From assembly GCF_005281345.1 (NCBI RefSeq), contig NZ_SZXJ01000054.1, positions 1 to 59,725 of the forward strand: DNA of 59,725 nucleotides, written 5' to 3'. A model generated the notes under the pieces. That model was not told where the DNA came from, did not search any database, and saw only the letters and a list, made by a program, of their open reading frames with translations. The stretch's first letter is position 1. Each line of letters begins with the position of its first letter. Position numbers and translations under genes: made by a program. Origin of the DNA: Citrobacter sp. wls619 (GTDB lineage: Bacteria > Pseudomonadota > Gammaproteobacteria > Enterobacterales > Enterobacteriaceae). Shown piece after piece: positions 37,143-48,817 of the stretch.

Positions 37143-38054
37143 TTAATCGGTAAGATGTAGGAAAGCGGCTCCGCGCATCCCACCCGCATCACCGTGTCGT
37201 GCCTGCTCAATACGCGGCACACGGGCAACGGGCAGCAAATGACGTGGCAGTCGATCCGCCAGTTGCGTCGTAATAGCGGTAAAGTTCGACAAGCCACCGC
37301 CAATCACCACTAAATCTGGATCGACGATAGTCAGGATATTCCCCAGGCAAACGGCCAGCAAATCCAGATAACGCTCTACATGCGCACGCGCATGCTCATC
37401 GCCTTGCTCCCAGAGGGCGATAATTTCACGGGCATCCAGAGGTTGATGGTAGTAATGCTGGTACAACCATGCAAATCCGCCACCGGAAAGATAGCTTTCG
37501 ATGCACCCCAGTTGACCACATCCGCAGCGACGCAGTGGGAAATCAAATCCCATCAACGTCAACGCATCAACAGGCAAACGGATATGGCCGAACTCGCCGG
37601 TAATATAGCTACGTCCAGTGATAGACTTTCCGTTAAGCACCAGACCGCCGCCGACACCGGTGCCGAGGATTAAGCCCATCACTAACGGATACTGGGTGAA
37701 CTCATCGTCCCAGGCTTCGGAGAGTGCAAAACAGTTGGCATCATTATCCAGACGCACATCACGATCCAGCCGTGCGCTGAGATCGGCCCGCAGCGGTTTG
37801 CCACTGGCGGCAGGAACGTTAGCCGCATACAGCGTGCCGTCTTCGGTCTCGGGCATGCCCGGAATACCAATCCCTACTGAACCCTTAACGCCAAAGCGCT
37901 GGTCCGCCTCTGTCACCAGAGCGCACACCGCATCAAGGAAAGCGTCATAGCTGTCGCGTGGCGTAGGGACACGTTTCTCCCACTGCAAACGACGGTGATT
38001 ATCGAAGACGCCTAACGCAATTTTTGTTCCGCCAATGTCAAACCCGTAATACAT
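37143..38054 (-). CDS. nagK: NagK N-acetylglucosamine kinase
   Basis: ROK-family kinase that phosphorylates GlcNAc recovered from murein; 303 residues. The phosphate-binding motif is [14 protein letters not shown] at the N-terminus. The ROK zinc site is [31 protein letters not shown] is the second glycine-rich block. The ATG at 38054 follows AAGGAGCGG; an in-frame ATG six codons upstream lacks this. It is upstream of cobB on the same strand, and works with NagZ (also in this window) in murein recycling. Confidence 0.96.
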   Translation of the reverse strand: MYYGFDIGGTKIALGVFDNHRRLQWEKRVPTPRDSYDAFLDAVCALVTEADQRFGVKGSVGIGIPGMPETEDGTLYAANVPAASGKPLRADLSARLDRDVRLDNDANCFALSEAWDDEFTQYPLVMGLILGTGVGGGLVLNGKSITGRSYITGEFGHIRLPVDALTLMGFDFPLRRCGCGQLGCIESYLSGGGFAWLYQHYYHQPLDAREIIALWEQGDEHARAHVERYLDLLAVCLGNILTIVDPDLVVIGGGLSNFTAITTQLADRLPRHLLPVARVPRIEQARHGDAGGMRGAAFLHLTD

Positions 38055-38199
38055 CACCGCTCCTTGATACACGTCTTCCTTCAGGCTGCCTCTGCGTTGG
38101 CCGCACCCTCACACCCCGTCACATCGTTGTTTATGCGTCTGGTGATTTTCGGGCTTGCCGCCTTGAGACAGCATGAATGCCTTAGTGTATATCTTGTTG

Positions 38200-41457
<3,258 letters not shown>

Positions 41458-41597
41458 CTAAAGTTTCCACTTTTCCCTCATCCGTTGTTCCTGATCTTTA
41501 TCTTAAAAAAATAAAAAGCAGACGGTTACGCATTACAGCGAAGGCAGGGTTTTGCAGGATGGCAGGCTATCTCACACAATATGGATACGCCACTGCA

Positions 41598-42662
41598 ATG
41601 AATAAGAAAGAGTTATGGATTAATCAAATCAAAGGGTTATGTATCTGCCTGGTGGTCATTTACCACTCGGTCATTACCTTTTATCCCCATCTCACCGCCT
41701 TTCAACATCCACTCTCACAGGTGCTAACCAAATGCTGGATCTACCTCAATCTGTATCTGGCACCGTTTCGCATGCCTGTCTTTTTCTTTATTTCGGGCTA
41801 TCTGATCCGCCGCTACATTGCAAACGTCCCGTGGACTACCTGTGTAGACAAACGCATCTGGAGTATTGCCTGGGTACTGGTGCTGTGGGGAATCGTGCAA
41901 TGGCTGACGTTAACCGCGCTCAATAGCTGGCTGGCCCCGCAACGCGACCTGAGCCAGGCGGCCAATGCAGCCTATGCCGGTTCGCTGGGAGACTTTACCC
42001 AGGGAATGCTCACAGCCAGTACCAGTCTGTGGTATCTGTATGCGCTGATTGTCTATTTTGTCCTGTGTAAGATCTTCAGCCGCTGGGCATTACCGCTACT
42101 GGTGCTGTTTGCATTGCTGAGTGTGGCAATCAACTTTTTCCCGACCCCATGGTGGGGGCTGAACAGCGTAGTACGTAATTTGCCCTGGTACAGTCTCGGT
42201 GCCTGGTTTGGCGCAACGCTGATGATGTGGATCAAAGACGTTCCCCTGCGCCGTCACGCGGTCATCGTGACAGTGAGTGCACTGGTGGCTGTCATCGCCT
42301 GGCGGGCAAATATTTCGCTATTACTCTCATTTGTTTCCATCGTACTCATCATGAAGTTGTTTTATCAATTTGAACAACGTTTTGGCATGAGTGCATCCAG
42401 TCCATTAAGCGTGATAGGTTCCAATACTATCGCCATCTACACCACCCACCGAATTCTGGTGGAACTGATAAGTTTAACGCTGCTTCCTAAACTCAATCAT
42501 ACCGTCTGGTCCGCAAACGTAGAGCTGGCCCTGCTACTGGTGTACCCGTTCGCCTGCTTACTGTTGTGTACGCTGGTCGGACTAATGGTACGAAAAATTT
42601 CACAAAAAACCGTTGCCGACCTGCTTTTCTCCCCGCCGTCTTTCTCCACCGTTTCCCGCTAA
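41598..42662 (+). CDS. ycfT: YcfT acyltransferase-like membrane protein
   Basis: A 354-residue inner-membrane protein of the acyltransferase-3 family (OpgC-like). About ten hydrophobic segments are visible. The family motifs INQIKGLCICLVVIYHSV (catalytic-type His) and FRMPVFFFISGYLIRR are near the N-terminus. The substrate is unknown. The start at 41598 equals E. coli MKQKELW by position; an ATG 13 codons upstream was rejected. It is divergent from lolC. A hairpin follows the stop. Confidence 0.93.
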   Translation: MNKKELWINQIKGLCICLVVIYHSVITFYPHLTAFQHPLSQVLTKCWIYLNLYLAPFRMPVFFFISGYLIRRYIANVPWTTCVDKRIWSIAWVLVLWGIVQWLTLTALNSWLAPQRDLSQAANAAYAGSLGDFTQGMLTASTSLWYLYALIVYFVLCKIFSRWALPLLVLFALLSVAINFFPTPWWGLNSVVRNLPWYSLGAWFGATLMMWIKDVPLRRHAVIVTVSALVAVIAWRANISLLLSFVSIVLIMKLFYQFEQRFGMSASSPLSVIGSNTIAIYTTHRILVELISLTLLPKLNHTVWSANVELALLLVYPFACLLLCTLVGLMVRKISQKTVADLLFSPPSFSTVSR

Positions 42663-42678
42663 ACCTTACGCGCTTTTT

Positions 42679-42694
42679 GCCCCCATCCGGGGGC
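42679..42694 (+). terminator. Hairpin after ycfT
   Basis: GCCCCC-atcc-GGGGGC is a strong 6-bp GC stem with a 4-base loop 17 bases past the stop codon. No T-run follows. Confidence 0.5.
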
Positions 42695-42781
42695 GAATCA
42701 ATTTGCTTATGAGGGACGATCACGGATAATAAAGAAACATTGCTTATCAGACGTATATCCAAACGAGATCCTGACAACCGA

Positions 42782-45700
42782 ATGCCTGAACAACATCGTT
42801 ACACGCTTCCAGCCGGCGCTTCCGATCAGCGCCAGTTGGGTGAACTTACCGGTGCCGCCTGCGCGACGCTGGTTGCAGAAATCGCCGAACACCATCCGGG
42901 ACCCGTGGTGCTTATCGCGCCGGACATGCAAAATGCTTTGCGACTGCATGATGAAATTCGTCAGTTTACCGACCAGATGGTGATGAATCTGGCTGACTGG
43001 GAAACACTGCCCTATGACAGTTTTTCCCCGCATCAGGAAATTATCTCCTCGCGACTCTCCACGTTGTATCAACTGCCTGCGATGCAACGCGGTGTGCTGA
43101 TCGTACCGGTCAACACGTTGATGCAGCGCGTCTGCCCGCACAGCTATCTACACGGTCATGCACTGGTGATGAAAAAGGGTCAGCGCCTGTCGCGTGATGC
43201 CCTGCGTGAGCAACTGGACAGCGCTGGTTATCGCCATGTTGATCAGGTTATGGAGCACGGTGAATACGCCACACGCGGTGCATTGTTGGACTTGTTCCCA
43301 ATGGGCAGTGAACTGCCTTATCGCCTTGATTTCTTTGATGACGAAATCGACAGCTTGCGTCTGTTTGACACCGACACCCAGCGCACGCTGGAGGAAGTCG
43401 ACGCTATTAATTTGCTGCCTGCCCACGAATTTCCAACGGATAAAACAGCTATTGAGCTGTTCCGCAGTCAGTGGCGCGACACCTTTGAAGTGAAACGCGA
43501 CGCCGAACATATTTATCAGCAGGTCAGTAAAGGCACGTTACCTGCCGGGATTGAATACTGGCAACCGCTGTTTTTCAGTGAACCGCTGCCACCGCTGTTC
43601 AGCTACTTCCCTGCCAATACGCTGTTAGTAAATACCGGTGATATTGAAACCAGCGCAGAACGCTTCCAGGCCGATACCCTGTCACGTTTTGAGAATCGCG
43701 GCGTTGACCCGATGCGTCCGCTCCTGCCGCCTGAATCGCTGTGGCTGCGGGTTGACGAACTGTTTTCCGAGCTGAAACACTGGCCTCGCGTCCAGCTCAA
43801 AACCGAAAGTCTGGCAAACAAAGCGGCAAACACTAATCTGGGATTCCAGAAGCTGCCGGACATCGCCGTACAAGCGCAACACAAATCGCCGCTGGATGCG
43901 CTGCGTAAATTCCTGGAAACCTTCAACGGCCCGGTCATTTTCTCGGTAGAGAGTGAAGGTCGCCGTGAAGCACTCGGCGAACTTCTGGCTCGCATCAAAG
44001 TCGCGCCAAAACGTATTTTACGCCTTGATGAAGCCGCTGACAGCGGTCGCTATCTGATGATTGGTGCGGCAGAACATGGTTTCATTGATACAAAACGCAA
44101 CCTGGCCCTGATTTGCGAAAGCGATCTCCTTGGTGAACGTGTGGCACGTCGCCGCCAGGATTCCCGCCGCACAATTAACCCGGATACATTGATCCGAAAC
44201 CTCGCTGAGCTGCATCCGGGGCAGCCCGTCGTGCACCTTGAGCACGGCGTGGGTCGCTATGCCGGTATGACCACTCTGGAAGCAGGCGGCATTACTGGCG
44301 AATACCTGATGCTCACCTATGCCAACGACGCCAAATTGTATGTCCCGGTGTCATCGTTGCATTTGATAAGCCGCTATGCCGGAGGCGCGGAAGAGAATGC
44401 CCCGCTGCATAAACTTGGTGGAGATGCCTGGTCCCGCGCCCGGCAGAAAGCCGCCGAGAAGGTGCGTGACGTCGCGGCGGAGTTGCTGGATATTTACGCC
44501 CAGCGTGCGGCAAAAGAAGGTTTTGCCTTTAAGCACGACCGCGAACAGTATCAGCTGTTTTGTGACAGCTTCCCGTTTGAAACCACACCCGATCAGGCAC
44601 AGGCCATCAACGCGGTACTCAGCGATATGTGCCAACCGCTGGCAATGGACCGTCTGGTGTGTGGTGACGTCGGCTTCGGCAAAACCGAAGTGGCGATGCG
44701 CGCTGCATTTCTCGCCGTCGAGAACCACAAACAGGTGGCCGTTTTAGTGCCGACTACCCTGCTCGCTCAGCAGCATTTCGACAACTTCCGCGACCGCTTT
44801 GCCAACTGGCCCGTGCGCATTGAGATGCTGTCCCGTTTTCGTAGCGCCAAAGAGCAAGCGCAGATTCTGGAGCAGGTTGCCGAAGGTAAAATCGATATTC
44901 TCATCGGCACGCACAAACTGCTGCAAAGCGATGTGAAACTCAAAGATTTGGGGCTGCTGATTGTCGATGAAGAGCACCGCTTCGGTGTCCGTCACAAAGA
45001 GCGTATTAAAGCGATGCGCGCCGATGTCGATATTCTGACGCTGACCGCAACCCCGATCCCGCGTACGCTCAATATGGCGATGAGCGGCATGCGCGATCTG
45101 TCAATTATCGCCACACCGCCAGCGCGTCGTCTGGCCGTCAAAACCTTTGTGCGCGAGTATGACAATCTGGTGGTGCGCGAGGCTATCCTGCGTGAAGTGC
45201 TACGCGGCGGGCAGGTCTACTACCTGTTCAACGATGTTGAAAACATCCAGAAAACCGCTGACAGGCTGGCAGAGCTGGTACCGGAAGCACGTATCGGGAT
45301 TGGACACGGGCAAATGCGCGAACGCGAGCTGGAACGTGTGATGAACGACTTCCACCATCAGCGCTTCAACGTGCTGGTGTGTACCACCATCATCGAAACC
45401 GGGATCGACATTCCAACCGCTAACACCATTATTATCGAGCGCGCTGACCATTTCGGGCTGGCACAATTGCATCAGCTACGCGGCCGCGTGGGACGTTCAC
45501 ACCACCAGGCCTACGCCTGGCTGTTGACGCCGCATCCGAAAGCGATGACCACCGATGCACAAAAACGCCTTGAGGCAATTGCCTCACTGGAAGATTTGGG
45601 TGCAGGTTTTGCGCTGGCCACTCACGACCTCGAGATTCGCGGCGCGGGGGAACTGCTGGGTGAAGATCAGAGTGGTTCGATGGAAACCATCGGCTTCTCA

Positions 45701-46228
45701 CTGTACATGGAACTGCTGGAGAACGCGGTTGATGCGCTAAAAGAGGGACGCGAACCGTCGCTCGAAGATCTCACCAACCAGCAAACTGAAGTCGAGCTGC
45801 GCATGCCTTCGCTACTGCCAGATGACTACATTCCCGATGTGAATACGCGACTGTCGTTCTACAAGCGGATTGCCAGTGCGAAAGGCGAAAACGAGCTGGA
45901 AGAGATTAAAGTTGAACTGATTGACCGTTTTGGTTTGTTGCCTGACCCGGCCCGTACGCTGCTGGATATTGCCCGTTTGCGCCAGCAAGCGCAAAAACTG
46001 GGTATCAGAAAGCTGGAAGGCAATGAAAAAGGCGGGACGATTGAGTTTGCCGAGAAGAACCACGTCAACCCGGTGTGGCTGATTGGCTTACTGCAAAAGC
46101 AACCCCAACACTTCCGTCTGGATGGCCCTACCCGGCTGAAGTTCATGCAAGATTTGAGCGAGCGTAAAACCCGTATCGACTGGGTACGTCAGTTTATGCG
46201 TCAACTTGAAGAAAACGCCATAGCGTAG
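42782..46228 (+). CDS. mfd: Mfd transcription-repair coupling factor
   Basis: DNA translocase of 1148 residues that removes RNA polymerase stalled at lesions and recruits UvrA. Domains in order: UvrB-like N-terminus (to about 340), RNA-polymerase-interaction domain with LHPGQPVVHLEHGVGRYAGM (about 470-550), superfamily 2 helicase with Walker A CGDVGFGKTEVAMRA (about 625), DEEH box (LIVDEEHRFG) and motif VI LHQLRGRVGRSHHQAYAWL, then the TRCF C-terminal domain (about 1000-1148). The start at 42782 equals E. coli; 14 upstream codons in frame were rejected. Confidence 0.98.
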   Translation: MPEQHRYTLPAGASDQRQLGELTGAACATLVAEIAEHHPGPVVLIAPDMQNALRLHDEIRQFTDQMVMNLADWETLPYDSFSPHQEIISSRLSTLYQLPAMQRGVLIVPVNTLMQRVCPHSYLHGHALVMKKGQRLSRDALREQLDSAGYRHVDQVMEHGEYATRGALLDLFPMGSELPYRLDFFDDEIDSLRLFDTDTQRTLEEVDAINLLPAHEFPTDKTAIELFRSQWRDTFEVKRDAEHIYQQVSKGTLPAGIEYWQPLFFSEPLPPLFSYFPANTLLVNTGDIETSAERFQADTLSRFENRGVDPMRPLLPPESLWLRVDELFSELKHWPRVQLKTESLANKAANTNLGFQKLPDIAVQAQHKSPLDALRKFLETFNGPVIFSVESEGRREALGELLARIKVAPKRILRLDEAADSGRYLMIGAAEHGFIDTKRNLALICESDLLGERVARRRQDSRRTINPDTLIRNLAELHPGQPVVHLEHGVGRYAGMTTLEAGGITGEYLMLTYANDAKLYVPVSSLHLISRYAGGAEENAPLHKLGGDAWSRARQKAAEKVRDVAAELLDIYAQRAAKEGFAFKHDREQYQLFCDSFPFETTPDQAQAINAVLSDMCQPLAMDRLVCGDVGFGKTEVAMRAAFLAVENHKQVAVLVPTTLLAQQHFDNFRDRFANWPVRIEMLSRFRSAKEQAQILEQVAEGKIDILIGTHKLLQSDVKLKDLGLLIVDEEHRFGVRHKERIKAMRADVDILTLTATPIPRTLNMAMSGMRDLSIIATPPARRLAVKTFVREYDNLVVREAILREVLRGGQVYYLFNDVENIQKTADRLAELVPEARIGIGHGQMRERELERVMNDFHHQRFNVLVCTTIIETGIDIPTANTIIIERADHFGLAQLHQLRGRVGRSHHQAYAWLLTPHPKAMTTDAQKRLEAIASLEDLGAGFALATHDLEIRGAGELLGEDQSGSMETIGFSLYMELLENAVDALKEGREPSLEDLTNQQTEVELRMPSLLPDDYIPDVNTRLSFYKRIASAKGENELEEIKVELIDRFGLLPDPARTLLDIARLRQQAQKLGIRKLEGNEKGGTIEFAEKNHVNPVWLIGLLQKQPQHFRLDGPTRLKFMQDLSERKTRIDWVRQFMRQLEENAIA

Positions 46229-46233
46229 CGTTC

Positions 46234-46264
46234 CGGCCGGGTGAGCATGCTGCTTGCCCGGCCG
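46234..46264 (+). terminator. Hairpin after mfd
   Basis: CGGCCGGG pairs with CCCGGCCG around a 15-base loop, directly after the mfd stop. There is no clear T-run. Confidence 0.6.
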
Positions 46265-46370
46265 ATGAATTTACAAACTCTTTGCACTTCCCTGCACTTC
46301 CCGACACAGCAAACCGCCATAATTCCTGTTTACTTTTACATTATAAAAACCACGTAAAAACAATGGATTT

Positions 46371-47342
46371 ATGGTGATGTTAAACAATAAACAACTCTCT
46401 CGCTGGCTAACGCTTCTTACGCTCGCGGCGACCGTCGCGTTAGCGCTGCCGGCTAAAGCGAATACCTGGCCGCTCCCGCCGCCAGGCAGCAAACTGGTGG
46501 GTAAAAATGCCACTCACGTTGTCGAAAACAACGGCGGATCGCTGGAAGCCATTGCGAAAAAATACAACGTCGGCTTTTTAGCGCTGCTGCAGGCTAACCC
46601 TGGCGTCGATCCATACGTACCTCGCCCGGGCAGTGTTTTAACCATCCCATTGCAAACTCTGCTGCCGGATGCCCCACGCGAAGGGATTGTCATTAACCTC
46701 GCCGAACTGCGTCTTTACTATTACCCGCCAGGGACAAAATCGGTGACCGTGTATCCTATTGGCATTGGCCAGTTAGGCGGCGACACCCTGACGCCAACAA
46801 TGGTCACCACCATCTCTGATAAGCGTGCCAACCCGACCTGGACACCAACGGCGAATATCCGCGCACGATATAAAGCCAATGGTATCGACCTCCCTGCCGT
46901 AGTACCTGCCGGGCCAGATAACCCGATGGGGCATCATGCTATCCGCTTAGCGGCTTACGGCGGTGTGTATTTGCTGCATGGAACCAACGCGGATTTTGGC
47001 ATCGGTATGCGTGTCAGTTCTGGATGTATTCGCCTGCGTGACGGTGATATTGAAACCTTATTCCGTCAGGTTACGCCGGGAACCAAGGTGAACATCATCA
47101 ACACGCCGATTAAAGCCTCCGTTGAACCTAACGGTATGCGCCTGGTTGAAGTACACCAACCGCTGTCAGAAAAGATTAATGACGATCCGCAGTTACTGCC
47201 AATCGTGTTGAATTCATCAATGCAGAGCTTTAAAAATGCGGCACAAACAGACGCCGCTGTGATGGAGCATGCAATGGAGCTGCGTTCAGGCATGCCGGTA
47301 GACGTGACACGCCATCACGATATTCCTGCACAAACGCTGTAA
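46371..47342 (+). CDS. ldtC: LdtC (YcfS) L,D-transpeptidase
   Basis: Periplasmic enzyme that anchors Braun lipoprotein Lpp to peptidoglycan through meso-diaminopimelate. The signal peptide is WLTLLTLAATVALALPAKA (cleaved near residue 30). A LysM-type domain follows (HVVENNGGSLEAIAKKYNVG). The YkuD catalytic domain holds HGTNADFGIGMRVSSGCIRL, with the active Cys in SSGCIR. Either the ATG at 46371 or one two codons later may be used. A strong terminator follows. Confidence 0.95.
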   Translation: MVMLNNKQLSRWLTLLTLAATVALALPAKANTWPLPPPGSKLVGKNATHVVENNGGSLEAIAKKYNVGFLALLQANPGVDPYVPRPGSVLTIPLQTLLPDAPREGIVINLAELRLYYYPPGTKSVTVYPIGIGQLGGDTLTPTMVTTISDKRANPTWTPTANIRARYKANGIDLPAVVPAGPDNPMGHHAIRLAAYGGVYLLHGTNADFGIGMRVSSGCIRLRDGDIETLFRQVTPGTKVNIINTPIKASVEPNGMRLVEVHQPLSEKINDDPQLLPIVLNSSMQSFKNAAQTDAAVMEHAMELRSGMPVDVTRHHDIPAQTL

Positions 47343-47357
47343 GTTCAGGTCATAAAA

Positions 47358-47389
47358 AAACCCCCGCCGGTTTGTTCCCGCGGGGGTTT
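47358..47389. terminator. Terminator between ldtC and bhsA
   Basis: AAACCCCCGC pairs with GCGGGGGTTT over 10 bp, followed by more T on the plus strand and preceded by A on the same strand, so it works in both directions for convergent ldtC and bhsA. Confidence 0.9.
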
Positions 47390-47427
47390 TTTATTGAATT
47401 CGCAGTGGCATTGCGAGGGTTTACAAC

Positions 47428-47685
47428 TTATTTGTAGATAACTGCAGTCCCGTGAAGGGTGTTAGGACCGGTAACAGAAGTAATACGGAATGACTTCGCC
47501 CCCATTTCATCTGCTTTCTGTGCCAGTTGATCTTCCAGAGAACCTAAGTTAGTCCCGGCGTTGGCAGAGATAATACCGATTTTCTGTTGGCCTGCAGGTG
47601 TAGCCTGAACCTCAACAGCGGCAAAGCTTGCAAATGAGAGTGAGCTCAGGACAGCAGCGACAAAAAGAGTTTTTACGTTTTTCAT
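47428..47685 (-). CDS. bhsA: BhsA (YcfR, ComC) stress-response outer-membrane protein
   Basis: An 85-residue DUF1471-family protein exported by a signal peptide ending SFASFAA. In E. coli it affects biofilm, hydrophobicity and copper permeability, and is induced by many stresses. The mature domain (VQATPAGQQKIGIISANAGT, then KADEMGAKSFRITSVTGPN) is typical of the family. It is divergent from comR, its copper-responsive repressor. A CRP consensus and a palindrome lie between them. Confidence 0.95.
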   Translation of the reverse strand: MKNVKTLFVAAVLSSLSFASFAAVEVQATPAGQQKIGIISANAGTNLGSLEDQLAQKADEMGAKSFRITSVTGPNTLHGTAVIYK

Positions 47686-47755
47686 GATAGTGACCTTTAG
47701 CAGATGAATGTGTGCCGTAAGTAATTAACTTAACGATCGATAGGTAAATCATAGA

Positions 47756-47771
47756 TGTGATCCAGGTCACA
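47756..47771. promoter_or_regulatory. CRP site between bhsA and comR
   Basis: TGTGA-TCCAGG-TCACA matches both conserved CRP half-sites exactly. It is centred about 78 bp upstream of the bhsA start codon. Confidence 0.8.
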
Positions 47772-47785
47772 CGTCAACATTTTTT

Positions 47786-47801
47786 TATAACGATTGTTAT
47801 A
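47786..47801. promoter_or_regulatory. Palindrome, candidate ComR operator
   Basis: TATAAC-gatt-GTTATA is a perfect 6-bp inverted repeat in the bhsA-comR divergent region, next to the CRP site. TetR-type regulators bind such palindromes. The assignment to ComR is inference from position. Confidence 0.5.
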
Positions 47802-47928
47802 TAAAACATAAAGGTCTTATTTTTCATATCAATAGCGTTGAATTATTTTTATCGTGAATGCACTGGAGTGTCTGCGCGATTATTTTTATAATGGTTATTC
47901 AATAAACCCAACCAGGTACAACGGCACC

Positions 47929-48564
47929 ATGACAACTGAAACGACAAGTTGTGCAAAAAAAAGCCGTGGCCGACCAAAAGTGTTCGACAGGGAAGCCGCG
48001 CTTGATAAGGCCATGACACTCTTCTGGCAGCACGGATATGAAGCGACATCGCTCGCCGATCTCGTAGAAGCAACCGGGGCAAAAGCGCCGACGCTGTATG
48101 CAGAATTTACCAATAAGGAAGGACTGTTTCGTGCCGTGCTGGACCGCTATATCAGTCGCTTCGCGGCAAAACACGAAGCCCAACTGTTTTGTGAAGAAAA
48201 AAACCTCGAATCCGCACTCGAGGACTATTTCACCGCCATAGCGACCTGCTTCACCAGTAAAGACACGCCTGCGGGATGCTTTATGATTAACACATCAGCC
48301 ACGCTGGCCGCCTCCTCCCGGGACATTGCGCACACGGTGAAATCCCGTCACGCCATGCAGGAGCAGACGCTGGCTCAGTTTCTGCATCAACGACAAGAAA
48401 AGGGCGAAATACCGGCACACTGCGATGTACAAAAGTTGGCTGAATATCTGAACTGTATTTTGCAGGGTATGTCGATCAGCGCCCGCGAAGGAGCCACATT
48501 CGAAAAACTGATGCAAATCGCGCACACCACGTTACGATTGTGGCCTGAACTGATTAAAGATTAA
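47929..48564 (+). CDS. comR: ComR (YcfQ) TetR-family copper-responsive repressor
   Basis: TetR-type repressor of 211 residues; in E. coli it represses bhsA/comC and is released by copper. The helix-turn-helix is GYEATSLADLVEATGAKAPTLYAEF (residues about 42-66), following GRPKVFDREAALDKAM. Cysteines at the N-terminus (SCAKK) and in the ligand domain (LFCEEK, CFTSKD, GCFMIN, HCDVQ, NCILQ) could bind copper. The start at 47929 equals the E. coli length. It is divergent from its target. Confidence 0.92.
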   Translation: MTTETTSCAKKSRGRPKVFDREAALDKAMTLFWQHGYEATSLADLVEATGAKAPTLYAEFTNKEGLFRAVLDRYISRFAAKHEAQLFCEEKNLESALEDYFTAIATCFTSKDTPAGCFMINTSATLAASSRDIAHTVKSRHAMQEQTLAQFLHQRQEKGEIPAHCDVQKLAEYLNCILQGMSISAREGATFEKLMQIAHTTLRLWPELIKD

Positions 48565-48598
48565 CCCTTTCAACACGACCCACGTCTTAATGTCATCA

Positions 48599-48621
48599 CC
48601 GGGAGCTTACGCTGCTCCCGG
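48599..48621 (+). terminator. Hairpin after comR
   Basis: CCGGGAGC pairs with GCTCCCGG around a 7-base loop, about 35 bases past the comR stop. No strong T-run follows. Confidence 0.6.
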
Positions 48622-48697
48622 TAGAAACGGCACTTCTTAATCCCTACATTCTTTATTGTTTTCATTAGGTTAATGCATTTCTTTTGTAAAATACATT

Positions 48698-48716
48698 GAT
48701 AATGTCAATCATTATC
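48698..48716. promoter_or_regulatory. Fur box of iutA
   Basis: GATAAT-GTCAATC-ATTATC differs from the 19-bp Fur consensus only in its central seven bases. It lies about 100 bp upstream of the iutA start. Confidence 0.88.
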
Positions 48717-48817
48717 AGCAATATTCGCATTTGCTTTAATGCCTGTTTCATAATGTAACGATCGGTTTCCATGCCGTAAAAATAAAAACAGACCAAAAAA
48801 TTTTATAAGGAATACAA

